From Myxococcota bacterium (GTDB lineage: Bacteria; Myxococcota_A; UBA9160; PR03), in contig JALOQG010000086.1 in assembly GCA_025453505.1 (NCBI GenBank), positions 1 through 14,987 of the forward strand: a stretch of 14,987 nucleotides of DNA, in the 5' to 3' direction. Positions within the stretch are counted from its first letter, which is position 1, and every line of letters begins with the position of its first letter. Position numbers and translations under genes: made by a program. Below the pieces are notes generated by a model. That model had not been told where the DNA came from, did no database searches, and was given only the letters and a program-made list of their open reading frames with translations. This document shows positions 5,994-13,212 of the stretch, in pieces.

Positions 5994-6845
5994 GTGGCGC
6001 AGCGCAACATCGAAGTGCGGCCGATGGCCGGCGCGCTCGGAGCGGAGATCGAGGGCGTGGATGTCGCGGCGCTCGACGACGCGACGCTCGCGCAGCTGCG
6101 CGCGGCGCTCGTCGCGCACGGGGTCGTCGTCTTGCGCGACCAGAAGCTCTCGCGCGAGGCGCAGCTCGCCTTCGCGCGGCGGCTCGGTGCACCCGAAGTC
6201 CACCCCATCGCCAACGGGATGGCCGAGTACCCCGAGATCATCCAGGTGCTGAAGCCGGCGGGACAGCGCGCCTTCTTCGGCACTTCGTGGCACAGCGACA
6301 ACTCGTTCTTCGCGCGGCCGACCTCGTTCACCGTGCTCTACGGCGACGTGATCCCGCCGGTCGGCGGTGACACGGTGTTCGCGTCGATGGAGAAGGCGTA
6401 CGCGACGCTCTCGGTGCCGATGCGCAGGTTCCTCGATCCACTCCAGGCCGTGCACAGCGCCGCGAGCGCCTACGACCCGCGCACCACCGGCGACGCGAAA
6501 TACAAGGGCGACGCGCCGATCACGTACACCTACTCCGAAAAGATCTACGAGGAGAACGTGCACCCGGTGGTCCGCACGCACGCCGAGTCGGGGCGCCGCA
6601 GCCTCTACGTGAACCCGATGTTCACGCAGCGCATCCTGGGACTCGAGTCGCACGAGAGCCGCGCGCTGCTCGACCTGCTCTTCGAGCACGCCGTCCGCCC
6701 CGAGTTCACGGCGCGCGTGCGCTGGGCGCCGGGGACGCTCACGCTGTGGGACAACCGCAGCGTGCAGCACTACGCGATCGACGACTACGAGGGCTTCGAC
6801 CGCGTGATGTACCGCGTGACGCTCGAAGGAGAGCGGCCGGTCTGA
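5994..6845 (+). CDS. TauD/TfdA-family Fe(II)/2-oxoglutarate dioxygenase
   Basis: The protein is 283 residues, matching TauD in length. The family couples decarboxylation of 2-oxoglutarate to hydroxylation of a substrate, often a sulfonate, sulfate ester or aryloxy acid. The iron triad is visible as H100 and D102 in WHSDNSF and the distal H259 in WDNRSVQHYA. R270 or R274 (FDRVMYRVTL) would bind the 2-oxoglutarate carboxylate. The start is GTG at 5994 with AGGAG 6 bases upstream. The stop overlaps the next ATG by one base (TGATG), so it is translationally coupled to a glutamine amidotransferase-like gene. The substrate cannot be read from the sequence; taurine is only one possibility. The divergent neighbour is a putative sulfate exporter, which fits sulfonate use but does not prove it. 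Confidence 0.9.
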   Translation: MAQRNIEVRPMAGALGAEIEGVDVAALDDATLAQLRAALVAHGVVVLRDQKLSREAQLAFARRLGAPEVHPIANGMAEYPEIIQVLKPAGQRAFFGTSWHSDNSFFARPTSFTVLYGDVIPPVGGDTVFASMEKAYATLSVPMRRFLDPLQAVHSAASAYDPRTTGDAKYKGDAPITYTYSEKIYEENVHPVVRTHAESGRRSLYVNPMFTQRILGLESHESRALLDLLFEHAVRPEFTARVRWAPGTLTLWDNRSVQHYAIDDYEGFDRVMYRVTLEGERPV

Positions 6846-7696
6846 TGTCCGGATCGCTGCACCTGCTCGTGCTCGACGCCTACGCGCCCGAGGGCCGCGC
6901 CGCGATCCGCGGCGCCGGCGGCACCGAGGCCGGCCGGCTCTACGAGCGGATGCTGCGCGCGCTGGCGCCGGACGCGACCGTGGACGTCGCCCACCCCGCC
7001 GATCCCGATCCCGCGCTGCCGGCCGGCGCCGCACTCGCCGACTACGACGGCATCGCGTGGACCGGCTCGAGTCTGACCATCCACAAGACCGGCGACCCGC
7101 GCGTCGAGCGCCAGATCGCCTTCGCACACGCCGTCTTCGCGGCCGGCGTGCCGAGCTTCGGCAGCTGCTGGGCCGCGCAGCTCGCGGTGGTCGCGGCGGG
7201 CGGACGCTGCGCGCCGAGTCCGAAGGGCCGCGAGTTCGGCGTCTCGCGCGCGATCACGCTGAGCGAGGCCGGCCGCGCGCATCCGCTCTTCCGCGACAAG
7301 CCCGCGCGCTTCGACGCCTGGACCAGCCACGCCGACGAAGTCGTTTCGCTCGGCGACGCGACGGCGCTGCTCGCCTCGAACGCGTGGAGCGGCGTGCAGG
7401 CCGTCAGTGTCGAGCGCGGCCGCGGCCGCTTCTGGGCGCTGCAATGGCATCCCGAGTACGACCCGCACGAAGTCGCCGCGCTGTGTCGGCTGCGCAAGGC
7501 GGAGCTGATCGCGCAGGGCACTCTCGCGGACGAAGCCGAGGCGATCGCCTACATCGAACGCCTCGAAGCGCTGCACGAGACGCCCGCCGACGCGCGTCTC
7601 GCGGCGTCGCTCGGCGTCGCGCCCGCGCTGCTCGACTTCACGCAGCGCAGCGTCGAAGTGCGCAACTGGCTGGCGAGTCTCGCTCCACGCCGGTGA
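6845..7696 (+). CDS. Class I glutamine amidotransferase-like protein
   Basis: The protein is 283 residues. Residues 5-210 form a class I glutamine amidotransferase fold. The nucleophile is C108 in PSFGSCWAAQL, where the usual GxCxG elbow is GSCWA. The partner residues are H202 and E204 in LQWHPEYD. Residues 215-283 form an extra helical C-terminal segment not needed for the core fold. It is a stand-alone domain without a fused synthase, so it may be a hydrolase of a gamma-glutamyl or related compound, or donate ammonia to an unlinked partner. The ATG at 6845 shares a base with the dioxygenase stop, and GGAG within AAGGAGAG (6827-6834) precedes it. This strict coupling suggests both act on one pathway, which is not identifiable here. 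Confidence 0.85.
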   Translation: MSGSLHLLVLDAYAPEGRAAIRGAGGTEAGRLYERMLRALAPDATVDVAHPADPDPALPAGAALADYDGIAWTGSSLTIHKTGDPRVERQIAFAHAVFAAGVPSFGSCWAAQLAVVAAGGRCAPSPKGREFGVSRAITLSEAGRAHPLFRDKPARFDAWTSHADEVVSLGDATALLASNAWSGVQAVSVERGRGRFWALQWHPEYDPHEVAALCRLRKAELIAQGTLADEAEAIAYIERLEALHETPADARLAASLGVAPALLDFTQRSVEVRNWLASLAPRR

Positions 7697-7701
7697 ACGC
7701 G

Positions 7702-7730
7702 GCGCGCTGGCCACCCGTCAGCCGGCGCGC
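7702..7730. terminator. Stem-loop between convergent genes, possibly bidirectional terminator
   Basis: gcgcgctggc (7702-7711) pairs with gccggcgcgc (7721-7730) over 10 bp with a single G-T pair and a 9-base loop. The loop contains the stop codon of the minus-strand methyltransferase gene, and the left arm starts 6 bases after the stop of the plus-strand amidotransferase gene. Neither side has a T-run, so intrinsic termination is uncertain. Confidence 0.35.
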
Positions 7731-8344
7731 AGGATCCCGATCGCCAGCAGCGAGAGCGTCGCGAGCAGGATGTAGGCGAGCGCGGTCTGCTCGTCGTTCT
7801 CGAGCACGCGCGCGAGCTGCCAGCGCGGGGGATCCGCGCTCGGCATGCGCCACGGCGTCCAGCGCGGCAGCAGCGTCGGCACGGCGGCGCGCCAGGCGCG
7901 GAACGCGTCGCCATAGAGCGCGTCGAGGCGTTCGCTTTCGACGCGATCCTTGTAGGGCAGGTAGTAGCCGAAGTAGAAGGCCAGCCCGATCGGCAGTACC
8001 ACGAGCGCGACGTCGCGGCCCGCCATGAGCCCGAAGCCGCAGCCCATCAGCAACGCGCCGGCGTAGAGCGGATGGCGCAGGTACGCGTAGGGGCCGACGG
8101 TCGTCAGCTCGTCCGTCTTGAGCAGATAGCCCGTCGCCCACAGTCGCAGCGAGACGCCCGCCGCCACCAGCGCGAGGCCCGGCAGGAAGAGCGCGACCTG
8201 CGGCCGCGCGGCGACCAGCGCCGCAATCCCGACCAGATAGATCGCGAGCGTGCGCGGCTGGAGCGTCTTGCGCCGCAGCGGGTGGCGGATGAGCGGCCTG
8301 CGTTTTTCCGCCTCGGACGCTTCGGACTCGATCGGAGCGGCCAT
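7718..8344 (-). CDS. Membrane methyltransferase, isoprenylcysteine/phospholipid (ICMT/PEMT) type
   Basis: The protein is 208 residues with about five hydrophobic segments (roughly 33-46, 50-66, 95-107, 112-130, 188-205). The signature GPYAYLRHPLYAG (84-96) and the downstream ESERLDALYGDAFRAW (136-151) are the paired SAM-binding features of the ICMT / phospholipid N-methyltransferase superfamily in the inner membrane. Bacterial members mostly have unknown acceptors. Residues 1-30 are charged and cytosolic. The start is ATG at 8344-8342; no Shine-Dalgarno precedes it, and TAGATT sits 7 bases upstream, so a leaderless mRNA is likely. The frame stays open far upstream but there runs antisense to the CYTH-CHAD gene. 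It is divergent from that gene. Confidence 0.85.
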   Translation of the reverse strand: MAAPIESEASEAEKRRPLIRHPLRRKTLQPRTLAIYLVGIAALVAARPQVALFLPGLALVAAGVSLRLWATGYLLKTDELTTVGPYAYLRHPLYAGALLMGCGFGLMAGRDVALVVLPIGLAFYFGYYLPYKDRVESERLDALYGDAFRAWRAAVPTLLPRWTPWRMPSADPPRWQLARVLENDEQTALAYILLATLSLLAIGILRAG

Positions 8345-8351
8345 CGTGCCG

Positions 8352-8357
8352 AATCTA
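8352..8357 (-). promoter_or_regulatory. -10-like TAGATT for the methyltransferase gene, leaderless arrangement
   Basis: On the minus strand TAGATT (8357 down to 8352) is followed by 7 bases and then the ATG at 8344. It is part of the TA-rich cluster ctgctactagatt, the most AT-rich spot in the 105-base divergent gap. No Shine-Dalgarno is present. Confidence 0.45.
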
Positions 8358-8436
8358 GTAGCAGACGCGCGCTTGCGCCTCGGGTCCTGCTCCGCGACCG
8401 TCGCGGGTGCGAGGATCCCCGCCCTCGCCATTCCCC

Positions 8437-8446
8437 AGGACGTCCT
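8437..8446. promoter_or_regulatory. Perfect palindrome AGGACGTCCT upstream of the CYTH-CHAD start
   Basis: The 10-bp palindrome ends 3 bases before the TTG start at 8450, and its AGGA half could act as a weak Shine-Dalgarno 9 bases from the start. It could be a small operator or chance. Confidence 0.2.
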
Positions 8447-8449
8447 CCC

Positions 8450-9913
8450 TTGTCCACCGTCCCGCTCGAACTCGGCCTGTCGCTGGACGCGATTCCGCGG
8501 CTGCGCCGGCATCCGCTGCTCGCGGCGTTGACGCAGGGACGGCCGCGGCGCAGCCGCGAGCGCGCGATCTACTTCGACACGCCGGATTTCGCGCTCGCGC
8601 GCGCGGGCTTCGCGTTGTGCATCCGGCGCGTCGCGCGGCTCGCGGTGCAGAGCGTCGCGCGGCTCGATGCGCGCGGGCCGGGGCCCGCCGACACGGTCGT
8701 CGCGAGCGAGGTGCCCGACCTCGCGTCGATCCCCGACGTGGCGCTGCGCGCGCAGATCGCGGGGTGCGTCGCCGGCCGGCCGCTCGTGCCCGCGTTCGAA
8801 GTGGACCTCACGCGCGAGCTGCGCGTCCTGCGCGAGGACGCCAACGAGATCCACTTCTCGCTCGATTCCGGTTCGGTGAAGACGGCGCACGGGCTCGTGC
8901 CCGTCTGCTCGCTCGCGCTCGATACGCGCGCCGGCGACCCCGCCTATGTCGTGCAGCTCGCGCTCGAGCTGCTCGACGCGCTGCCGCTGCGCACGGACGC
9001 GCAGCACCCGGCGGCCAGCGCCCGCGCGATGCTGCTCGGCGAGTCGGTGCGCCCGCGCAAGGCGGAGCTCGTCGAGGTCGGCCCCGAGGCGACGCTCGAG
9101 GCGTTGCTCGAGGCCTGTGTCGAAGCGTGCCTGCGGCTGCGGTCGGCGCTCTCGTTCTTCGCGCCGGTCCTCCCCGCGCGCCAGCGCGCAGCGCTGCGCG
9201 CGCTGCTGCGACCGCTCGCGAGCGCGCTCGGCCCCGCGCGCGACCTCGACGTCTTCGCCGAGGAGTGGCTCGCGCCCGCACTGCGCGCGCGACCCGACGA
9301 CGCCGGTCTGGCGACGCTCGACGCGCGCGTGCGGGCACTGCGGGCCGAACGGGCGGAACAGGTGCGGCGCGCGCTCGAGTCCGTCCACTTCCCGCGGCTG
9401 GTGCTCGAGATCCGTCACTGGCTGGCGTCGCACGCCTGGCGCGACCAGGTGCTCTCCGCCGATTCCGCGGCGCTCTTCGCACCGGCGCGCGACTTCGCGT
9501 CGCGCCGTCTCGAGCGCCGGCACCGCAAGACGCGGCGCGCGCTGCGCGGGCTCGCGGAGGCGTCGTCCGCCGAGCGGCACGCGCTGCGCATCGAGGCGAA
9601 GCAGCTGCGCTACGCGGCGGAGTTCACCGCCAGCCTCTTCCCCGGCCGGCGCGCGCGCCGCTACGCGCGGCGCCTCGCGGCGCTCCAGGACGCACTCGGC
9701 GTCGCGAACGATGCCGTCGTCGCGGAGCGGATCGCGGCCGAGATCGCGGGCGCGGACGCCGCGGCGCAGCACGCGGCGGGTTTCGTGACCGGCTGGGCCG
9801 CACACGCGGCGCACGCAGAGATCGCGCGCCTCGGCCGGCTCGCGGAGCGCTTTGCCGAAGCCGGCCGCTACTGGCCGCGTCCCGCACCCACGCCCGCAGC
9901 GCCGCCCGGTTGA
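8450..9913 (+). CDS. CYTH-CHAD domain protein with degenerate CYTH active site
   Basis: The protein is 487 residues with a CYTH-like domain (about 1-200) and a CHAD domain (about 213-470). Intact CYTH domains hydrolyse triphosphates such as inorganic triphosphate, and CHAD domains bind polyphosphate. The fold is recognisable from YFDTPDFALARAGFAL (41-56) and, in CHAD, from LGPARDLDVF (260-269), RHALRIEAKQLRYAAEF (376-392) and LQDALGVANDAV (412-423). The CYTH catalytic ExExK is replaced by ELGLS (7-11). The late acidic strand reads CSLALD (153-158), and the usual KxxRGY is SARAM (190-194). The first CHAD helix lacks the usual HxxRVxxRRxR basic motif (220-231). It may bind rather than hydrolyse polyphosphate. 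The TTG start at 8450 is chosen because no in-frame ATG or GTG lies nearby and the domain begins at once. Confidence 0.8.
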   Translation: MSTVPLELGLSLDAIPRLRRHPLLAALTQGRPRRSRERAIYFDTPDFALARAGFALCIRRVARLAVQSVARLDARGPGPADTVVASEVPDLASIPDVALRAQIAGCVAGRPLVPAFEVDLTRELRVLREDANEIHFSLDSGSVKTAHGLVPVCSLALDTRAGDPAYVVQLALELLDALPLRTDAQHPAASARAMLLGESVRPRKAELVEVGPEATLEALLEACVEACLRLRSALSFFAPVLPARQRAALRALLRPLASALGPARDLDVFAEEWLAPALRARPDDAGLATLDARVRALRAERAEQVRRALESVHFPRLVLEIRHWLASHAWRDQVLSADSAALFAPARDFASRRLERRHRKTRRALRGLAEASSAERHALRIEAKQLRYAAEFTASLFPGRRARRYARRLAALQDALGVANDAVVAERIAAEIAGADAAAQHAAGFVTGWAAHAAHAEIARLGRLAERFAEAGRYWPRPAPTPAAPPG

Positions 9914-9952
9914 AACGGCAAAGTCGCGCCCCGGCGCTTCCGCAGAAGAGCG

Positions 9953-10651
9953 TTACGCGAGGTCGAGTACGAGCGCTTCGGCGGCTTCGAGGGCTTCGAT
10001 GTCGAGCGCCGCGGCGTCTTCGATCGCCGCGCCGTCGCCCGCGACGAGCCGTTCGCCGTTGACGCGCAGCGCGCCGCTCGCGACCTGGACCCAGACGCCG
10101 CGTCCCGCCGCGATCGGCAGGTGCACCTCGTCGCCCGGCGCGAGCTGCGTGGCGTAGATGCGCGCGTCCTGTCGCAGGGTGAGGGCGCCGTTGGCGCCGT
10201 CGGGCGACGCCACCAGGCGTAGCCGACCCTGGCGCTCGGCCGCCGCGAACTCGCGTTGCTCGTAGCTCGGCGCGATGCCGGTCGCGTTCGGCAGGATCCA
10301 GATCTGGAGGAAGTGCACGCCTTCCTGCTGCGACGCGTTGAACTCGCTGTGCTGGATGCCGGTGCCGGCGCTCATGCGCTGCAGCTCGCCCGGCCGGATC
10401 GTCGAGCCGGTGCCGAGCGAGTCCTCGTGCGCGAGCGCCCCGCGCAGCACGTAGGTGACGATCTCCATGTCGCGATGCCCGTGCTTCGCGAAGCCGCCGC
10501 CCGGCTCGACGTGATCCTCGTTGATCACGCGGAGCGCGCGGAAGCCCATGTGCTTCGGATCCTGGTACTCGCCGAAGGAGAAGGTGTGGCGGCTGTCGAG
10601 CCAGGAGATGCGGGTGCGGCCGCGATCTGCGGCGCGCCGGATCGTGATCAA
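9953..10651 (-). CDS. Pirin family protein, YhhW-like quercetin 2,3-dioxygenase
   Basis: The protein is 232 residues, almost the length of E. coli YhhW (231), and is a bicupin. The metal ligands fall at the same positions as in YhhW: H57 and H59 in FAKHGHRDMEI, and H101 and E103 in GTGIQHSEFN. It opens with ITIRRAADRG and has WLDSRHTFSF at 17-26, as is typical. YhhW has quercetinase activity in vitro, but the cellular role of pirins is mostly unknown. I start it at TTG 10651-10649 because GGGAGGG lies just upstream and the family begins there. An ATG at 10681 would add ten residues outside the family, and one at 10810 would add more. A possible promoter lies at 10677-10705. The gene converges with the CYTH-CHAD gene and diverges from the lipoprotein gene. 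Confidence 0.88.
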   Translation of the reverse strand: MITIRRAADRGRTRISWLDSRHTFSFGEYQDPKHMGFRALRVINEDHVEPGGGFAKHGHRDMEIVTYVLRGALAHEDSLGTGSTIRPGELQRMSAGTGIQHSEFNASQQEGVHFLQIWILPNATGIAPSYEQREFAAAERQGRLRLVASPDGANGALTLRQDARIYATQLAPGDEVHLPIAAGRGVWVQVASGALRVNGERLVAGDGAAIEDAAALDIEALEAAEALVLDLA

Positions 10652-10676
10652 GGGGGTCCCTCCCGGGCGCGCGCGC

Positions 10677-10705
10677 AGCATGACGAAGATCCTGCTCTGT
10701 GTCAG
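10677..10705 (-). promoter_or_regulatory. Possible promoter for the pirin gene
   Basis: On the minus strand CTGACA (10705-10700) and CATGCT (10682-10677) are separated by 17 bases. The expected start near 10670 leaves a leader of about 19 bases with GGGAGGG before the TTG. The match to sigma-70 consensus is partial. Confidence 0.3.
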
Positions 10706-10770
10706 CTCGCACTCGATGGCGACGGGTTCCAGGAACGCCGCGTGTCGCGGCGATGAATCGAGCGCCCGGC

Positions 10771-10776
10771 TACCGT
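10771..10776 (+). promoter_or_regulatory. Candidate -10 element (TACCGT) for the hydrolase lipoprotein gene
   Basis: TACCGT lies 32 bases before the ATG at 10809, within the 157-base divergent gap, and is the only TA step in that gap. CGGAG at 10795-10799 would fall in the leader. No -35 match is seen. Confidence 0.3.
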
Positions 10777-10808
10777 CGGCGACGGCCCATCTCGCGGAGC
10801 CGACTGCC

Positions 10809-11720
10809 ATGTCCCAGAGACGCTCGTCGCGTGTCCTCGTTCTCCTGAGCCTGCTGATCGCGGCCGGTTGCGCCCAGCGTGGTGCCGGGGGCGGCGCCGG
10901 CTACGACCCCGTGACGACCGACCCGATCGCGCGCGACGCGACGCATCCCGCCGCCTTGATCGAGGTCGCCGTGCCGAGCGCCGACGCGCTGCTCAACGGC
11001 GTCGTGTACGTGCCCGAAGGAGCGGGGCCGCATCCCGTCGCGATCCTGCTCCACGGGTTTCCGGGCTCCGAGCGCAGCGGAGATCTCGCGCATGCGCTGG
11101 TGCGCGCCGGCTGGACGGTGCTCTTCTTCCACTATCGCGGCGCTTGGGGCAGTCCGGGCGCGTTCTCGTTCGGCAACGCGATCGACGACGCCGCCGCGGC
11201 CGTCGACCTCGTGCGCAGTGCGGCGTTCGCGACGGCGTATCGCGCCGATCCGGCGCGCATCGTGCTCGTCGGGCACAGCATGGGCGGCTTCCTCGCGTTG
11301 ACCGTCGCGTCGGAGCGCGCGGACGTGCGCTGCGTGGCGTCACTCGCGGGTGCGAATCTCGGCGTCTTCGGTGCGTCTGCGCACGATCCGAAGGGACGCG
11401 CGCAGCTCGAGCAGGGATTCGGCCGCTCGATGGGCCCGATCGCCGGCGTCACGCTCGGCGTGTTGATCGAAGAGCTGGCGCTCAACGCCGACACCTTCGA
11501 CCTGCCGCGCAGCGCCGCGCCCGCACTCGGCGATCGCCCGGTGCTGCTCGTCGCCGGCGCGCGCGACGCCGTCACGCCGCCCGCCGTGCACCACGAGCCG
11601 CTGCTCGCGGCATTGCCCGGCGCGACCGGCGTCGTGCTCGACGCCGATCACGCGTTTTCGTCGCAGCGGATCGCGCTCGCGCGCACCGTCGTCGATTTTC
11701 TCGCCGCTCGCTGTCTCTGA
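10809..11720 (+). CDS. Alpha/beta-hydrolase lipoprotein
   Basis: The protein is 303 residues. Residues 1-20 are a lipoprotein signal peptide ending in LLIAAGC, so C21 would be lipidated and the enzyme anchored in an envelope membrane. The hydrolase has an oxyanion-hole HGF (82-84), the nucleophile elbow GHSMG (155-159, S157), a likely acid D253 in GARDAVTP and a likely base H281 in DADHAF. The closest resemblance is to dienelactone-hydrolase or prolyl-oligopeptidase-type alpha/beta hydrolases; the substrate is unknown. The start at 10809 is chosen because the signal peptide begins there and CGGAG precedes it by 9 bases, although the frame is open further upstream. The alcohol dehydrogenase gene follows 28 bases later with its own strong ribosome binding site. 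Confidence 0.86.
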   Translation: MSQRRSSRVLVLLSLLIAAGCAQRGAGGGAGYDPVTTDPIARDATHPAALIEVAVPSADALLNGVVYVPEGAGPHPVAILLHGFPGSERSGDLAHALVRAGWTVLFFHYRGAWGSPGAFSFGNAIDDAAAAVDLVRSAAFATAYRADPARIVLVGHSMGGFLALTVASERADVRCVASLAGANLGVFGASAHDPKGRAQLEQGFGRSMGPIAGVTLGVLIEELALNADTFDLPRSAAPALGDRPVLLVAGARDAVTPPAVHHEPLLAALPGATGVVLDADHAFSSQRIALARTVVDFLAARCL

Positions 11721-11748
11721 ACTTTCTCGCAACGTCGCAGGAGGACCG

Positions 11749-12780
11749 ATGCGCGCCGCCGTGATGCGAAACCGGGAGATCGTCGTGGACACCTTGCCGG
11801 ATCCCGTGCCCGGCTCGGGCGAGGTGCTGGTGAAGACGCTCGCGTGCGGGATCTGCGGCTCCGACCTGCACATGCTGCAGCACGCCGAGAAGATGATGGA
11901 GTCGATGCGCGACACGGGTGCGCCGTTCGTGCCGAACCTGCTGGCCGACGTCGTGATGGGCCACGAGTTCTGCGCCGAGATCCTCGACTTCGGGCCCAAC
12001 ACGCTCAAGCGCATTCCGATCGGCGCGCGCGTCGTGTCGATGCCGCTCTCGTTCCGTGGCGGCAGGCCGAACGCGGTCGGCTACTCCGACGAGGTACCGG
12101 GTGGCTACGGCGAGTTGATGGTGCTGACCGAGCCGCTGCTGCTCGAAGTGCCGAACGGACTCTCGACCGAAACGGCCGCGACCACCGAGCCGATGGCCGT
12201 GGGCCTGCACGCCGTCGCGAAGGGCAACGTGACGCCGCGTGACGCCGCACTCGTCGTCGGCTGCGGTCCCGTCGGTCTCGCGGTGATCGCAGGGCTGCGC
12301 CTCGCAGGCGTGGAAGGGATCGTCGCCTCCGACTACTCGCCGATGCGCCGCCAGCTCGCGACGCACATGGGCGCGACGCACGTCGTCGATCCGAAGCAGC
12401 AGCCGCCGATCGAGGCGTGGCGCGCCGCCGCGGGGCCGAAGTCGTGCGTGCTCTTCGAGTGCGTCGGCGTGCCCGGCGTGCTCGACCAGCTGATGCGCAT
12501 CGCGCCTCCGCAATCGCGCATCGTCGTCGCCGGCGTGTGCATGCAGGACGACACGATCCGCCCGACCCTCGGCATCAACAAGGAGCTGAACCTCCAATTC
12601 GTGCTCGGCTACACGCCCGACGAGTTCGCGAGGACGCTGCGCGCGCTGGCCGAGGGCGAGATCGACGTCGCGCCGATGATCACCGGCAAGACGGGCGTCG
12701 CGGGCGTCGCCGACGCCTTCCGCGCGCTCGCGAACCCCGAAGCGCAGGCGAAGATCCTCGTCGAGCCGTGGCGGTCGTGA
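11749..12780 (+). CDS. Zinc-dependent alcohol dehydrogenase (MDR superfamily)
   Basis: The protein is 343 residues and is a medium-chain dehydrogenase/reductase. The catalytic zinc site is visible as C36 in CGICGSDLH (33-41), H72 and E73 in MGHEF, and E147 in TTEPMA at the position of the third ligand. The four-cysteine structural zinc lobe is absent: the region 97-118 has no cysteine. The nucleotide fold is VVGCGPVGLAV (169-179), with an acidic residue (D195 in ASDYSP) at the end of the second strand, which favours NAD over NADP. The alcohol or aldehyde substrate is not clear. AGGAGG (11739-11744) lies 4 bases before the ATG. The stop overlaps the GTG of the HIT gene as GTGA, so the two are translationally coupled. 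Confidence 0.9.
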   Translation: MRAAVMRNREIVVDTLPDPVPGSGEVLVKTLACGICGSDLHMLQHAEKMMESMRDTGAPFVPNLLADVVMGHEFCAEILDFGPNTLKRIPIGARVVSMPLSFRGGRPNAVGYSDEVPGGYGELMVLTEPLLLEVPNGLSTETAATTEPMAVGLHAVAKGNVTPRDAALVVGCGPVGLAVIAGLRLAGVEGIVASDYSPMRRQLATHMGATHVVDPKQQPPIEAWRAAAGPKSCVLFECVGVPGVLDQLMRIAPPQSRIVVAGVCMQDDTIRPTLGINKELNLQFVLGYTPDEFARTLRALAEGEIDVAPMITGKTGVAGVADAFRALANPEAQAKILVEPWRS

Positions 12781-13193
12781 GCGGCGGCTGGCGCTGCACG
12801 GTCTGCGACTTCGCGCAGCCGCGTCCGATCGCACGGCTGCGCGCGACGACGCTCGCCTTCTACGACGACGCGCGCTTTCCCGGCCGTGCCGTGCTCGTGC
12901 TCGGCGAGCACGCCGAACTCGTCGAGGATCTTCCGCTCGACGTCGCGCGCGACCTCGCGCTCGACGTGCGCCAGGCCGCCGCGGCGGTGCGCGCCGCGTC
13001 GGGTGCGCGGCGCATCAACTACGCCGCGTTCGGCAACGTCGTTCCGCACGTCCACGTGCACCTGATCCCGCGCCACGGCGACTGGGAGACGGCGCCGCGC
13101 GCGACGCCGTGGGATCACCCGGAGCCCGAGCGGCCGCTGCCGCCCGGCGCAGCGGATCGCCTCGTCGCGGCGATCCGCGCCGCGCTGGACTGA
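12777..13193 (+). CDS. HIT-family nucleotide-binding protein
   Basis: The protein is 138 residues. The histidine triad HVHVHLI (91-97) gives H91, H93 and H95, the catalytic and nucleotide-contacting residues of HIT hydrolases, which act on nucleoside phosphoramidates or dinucleoside polyphosphates. NYAAFGNVVPH (81-91) before it is also typical. An N-terminal CTVC (7-10) could bind zinc, as in HINT-like members. The start is GTG at 12777, whose last two bases and next A form the TGA of the dehydrogenase gene; an in-frame GTG at 12768 is an alternative. No strong Shine-Dalgarno is visible, consistent with translation by coupling. The linkage to a dehydrogenase has no obvious biochemical meaning. 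Confidence 0.85.
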   Translation: MSGGWRCTVCDFAQPRPIARLRATTLAFYDDARFPGRAVLVLGEHAELVEDLPLDVARDLALDVRQAAAAVRAASGARRINYAAFGNVVPHVHVHLIPRHGDWETAPRATPWDHPEPERPLPPGAADRLVAAIRAALD

Positions 13194-13198
13194 GCTGC

Positions 13199-13204
13199 TA
13201 CCAC
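13199..13204 (+). promoter_or_regulatory. -10-like TACCAC before mutM, possible leaderless start
   Basis: TACCAC is followed by 8 bases and the ATG at 13213, in the 19-base gap after the HIT gene. There is no Shine-Dalgarno. The last base of the hexamer is not the preferred T, so this is weaker than the two minus-strand examples; read-through from the upstream genes is equally possible. Confidence 0.3.
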
Positions 13205-13212
13205 TCCCCGCC

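Noticed and set aside
3424..6192. A 922-codon minus-strand open frame
   Set aside because: It is antisense to the protease and in another frame of the YeiH-like gene, with Arg/Ala-rich content and no motif.
5916..7127. Upstream extension of the YeiH-like frame
   Set aside because: The extension is antisense to the TauD and amidotransferase genes, and the family homology begins after the ATG at 5915.
8345..9814. Upstream extension of the methyltransferase frame on the minus strand
   Set aside because: It runs antisense to the CYTH-CHAD gene and has no recognisable domain; the ATG at 8344 has a promoter-like element in place.
10652..10810. Longer pirin start at 10810 or 10681
   Set aside because: Pirins begin with the ITIRR-type strand, the metal ligands match YhhW numbering from TTG 10651, and a strong Shine-Dalgarno precedes that codon.
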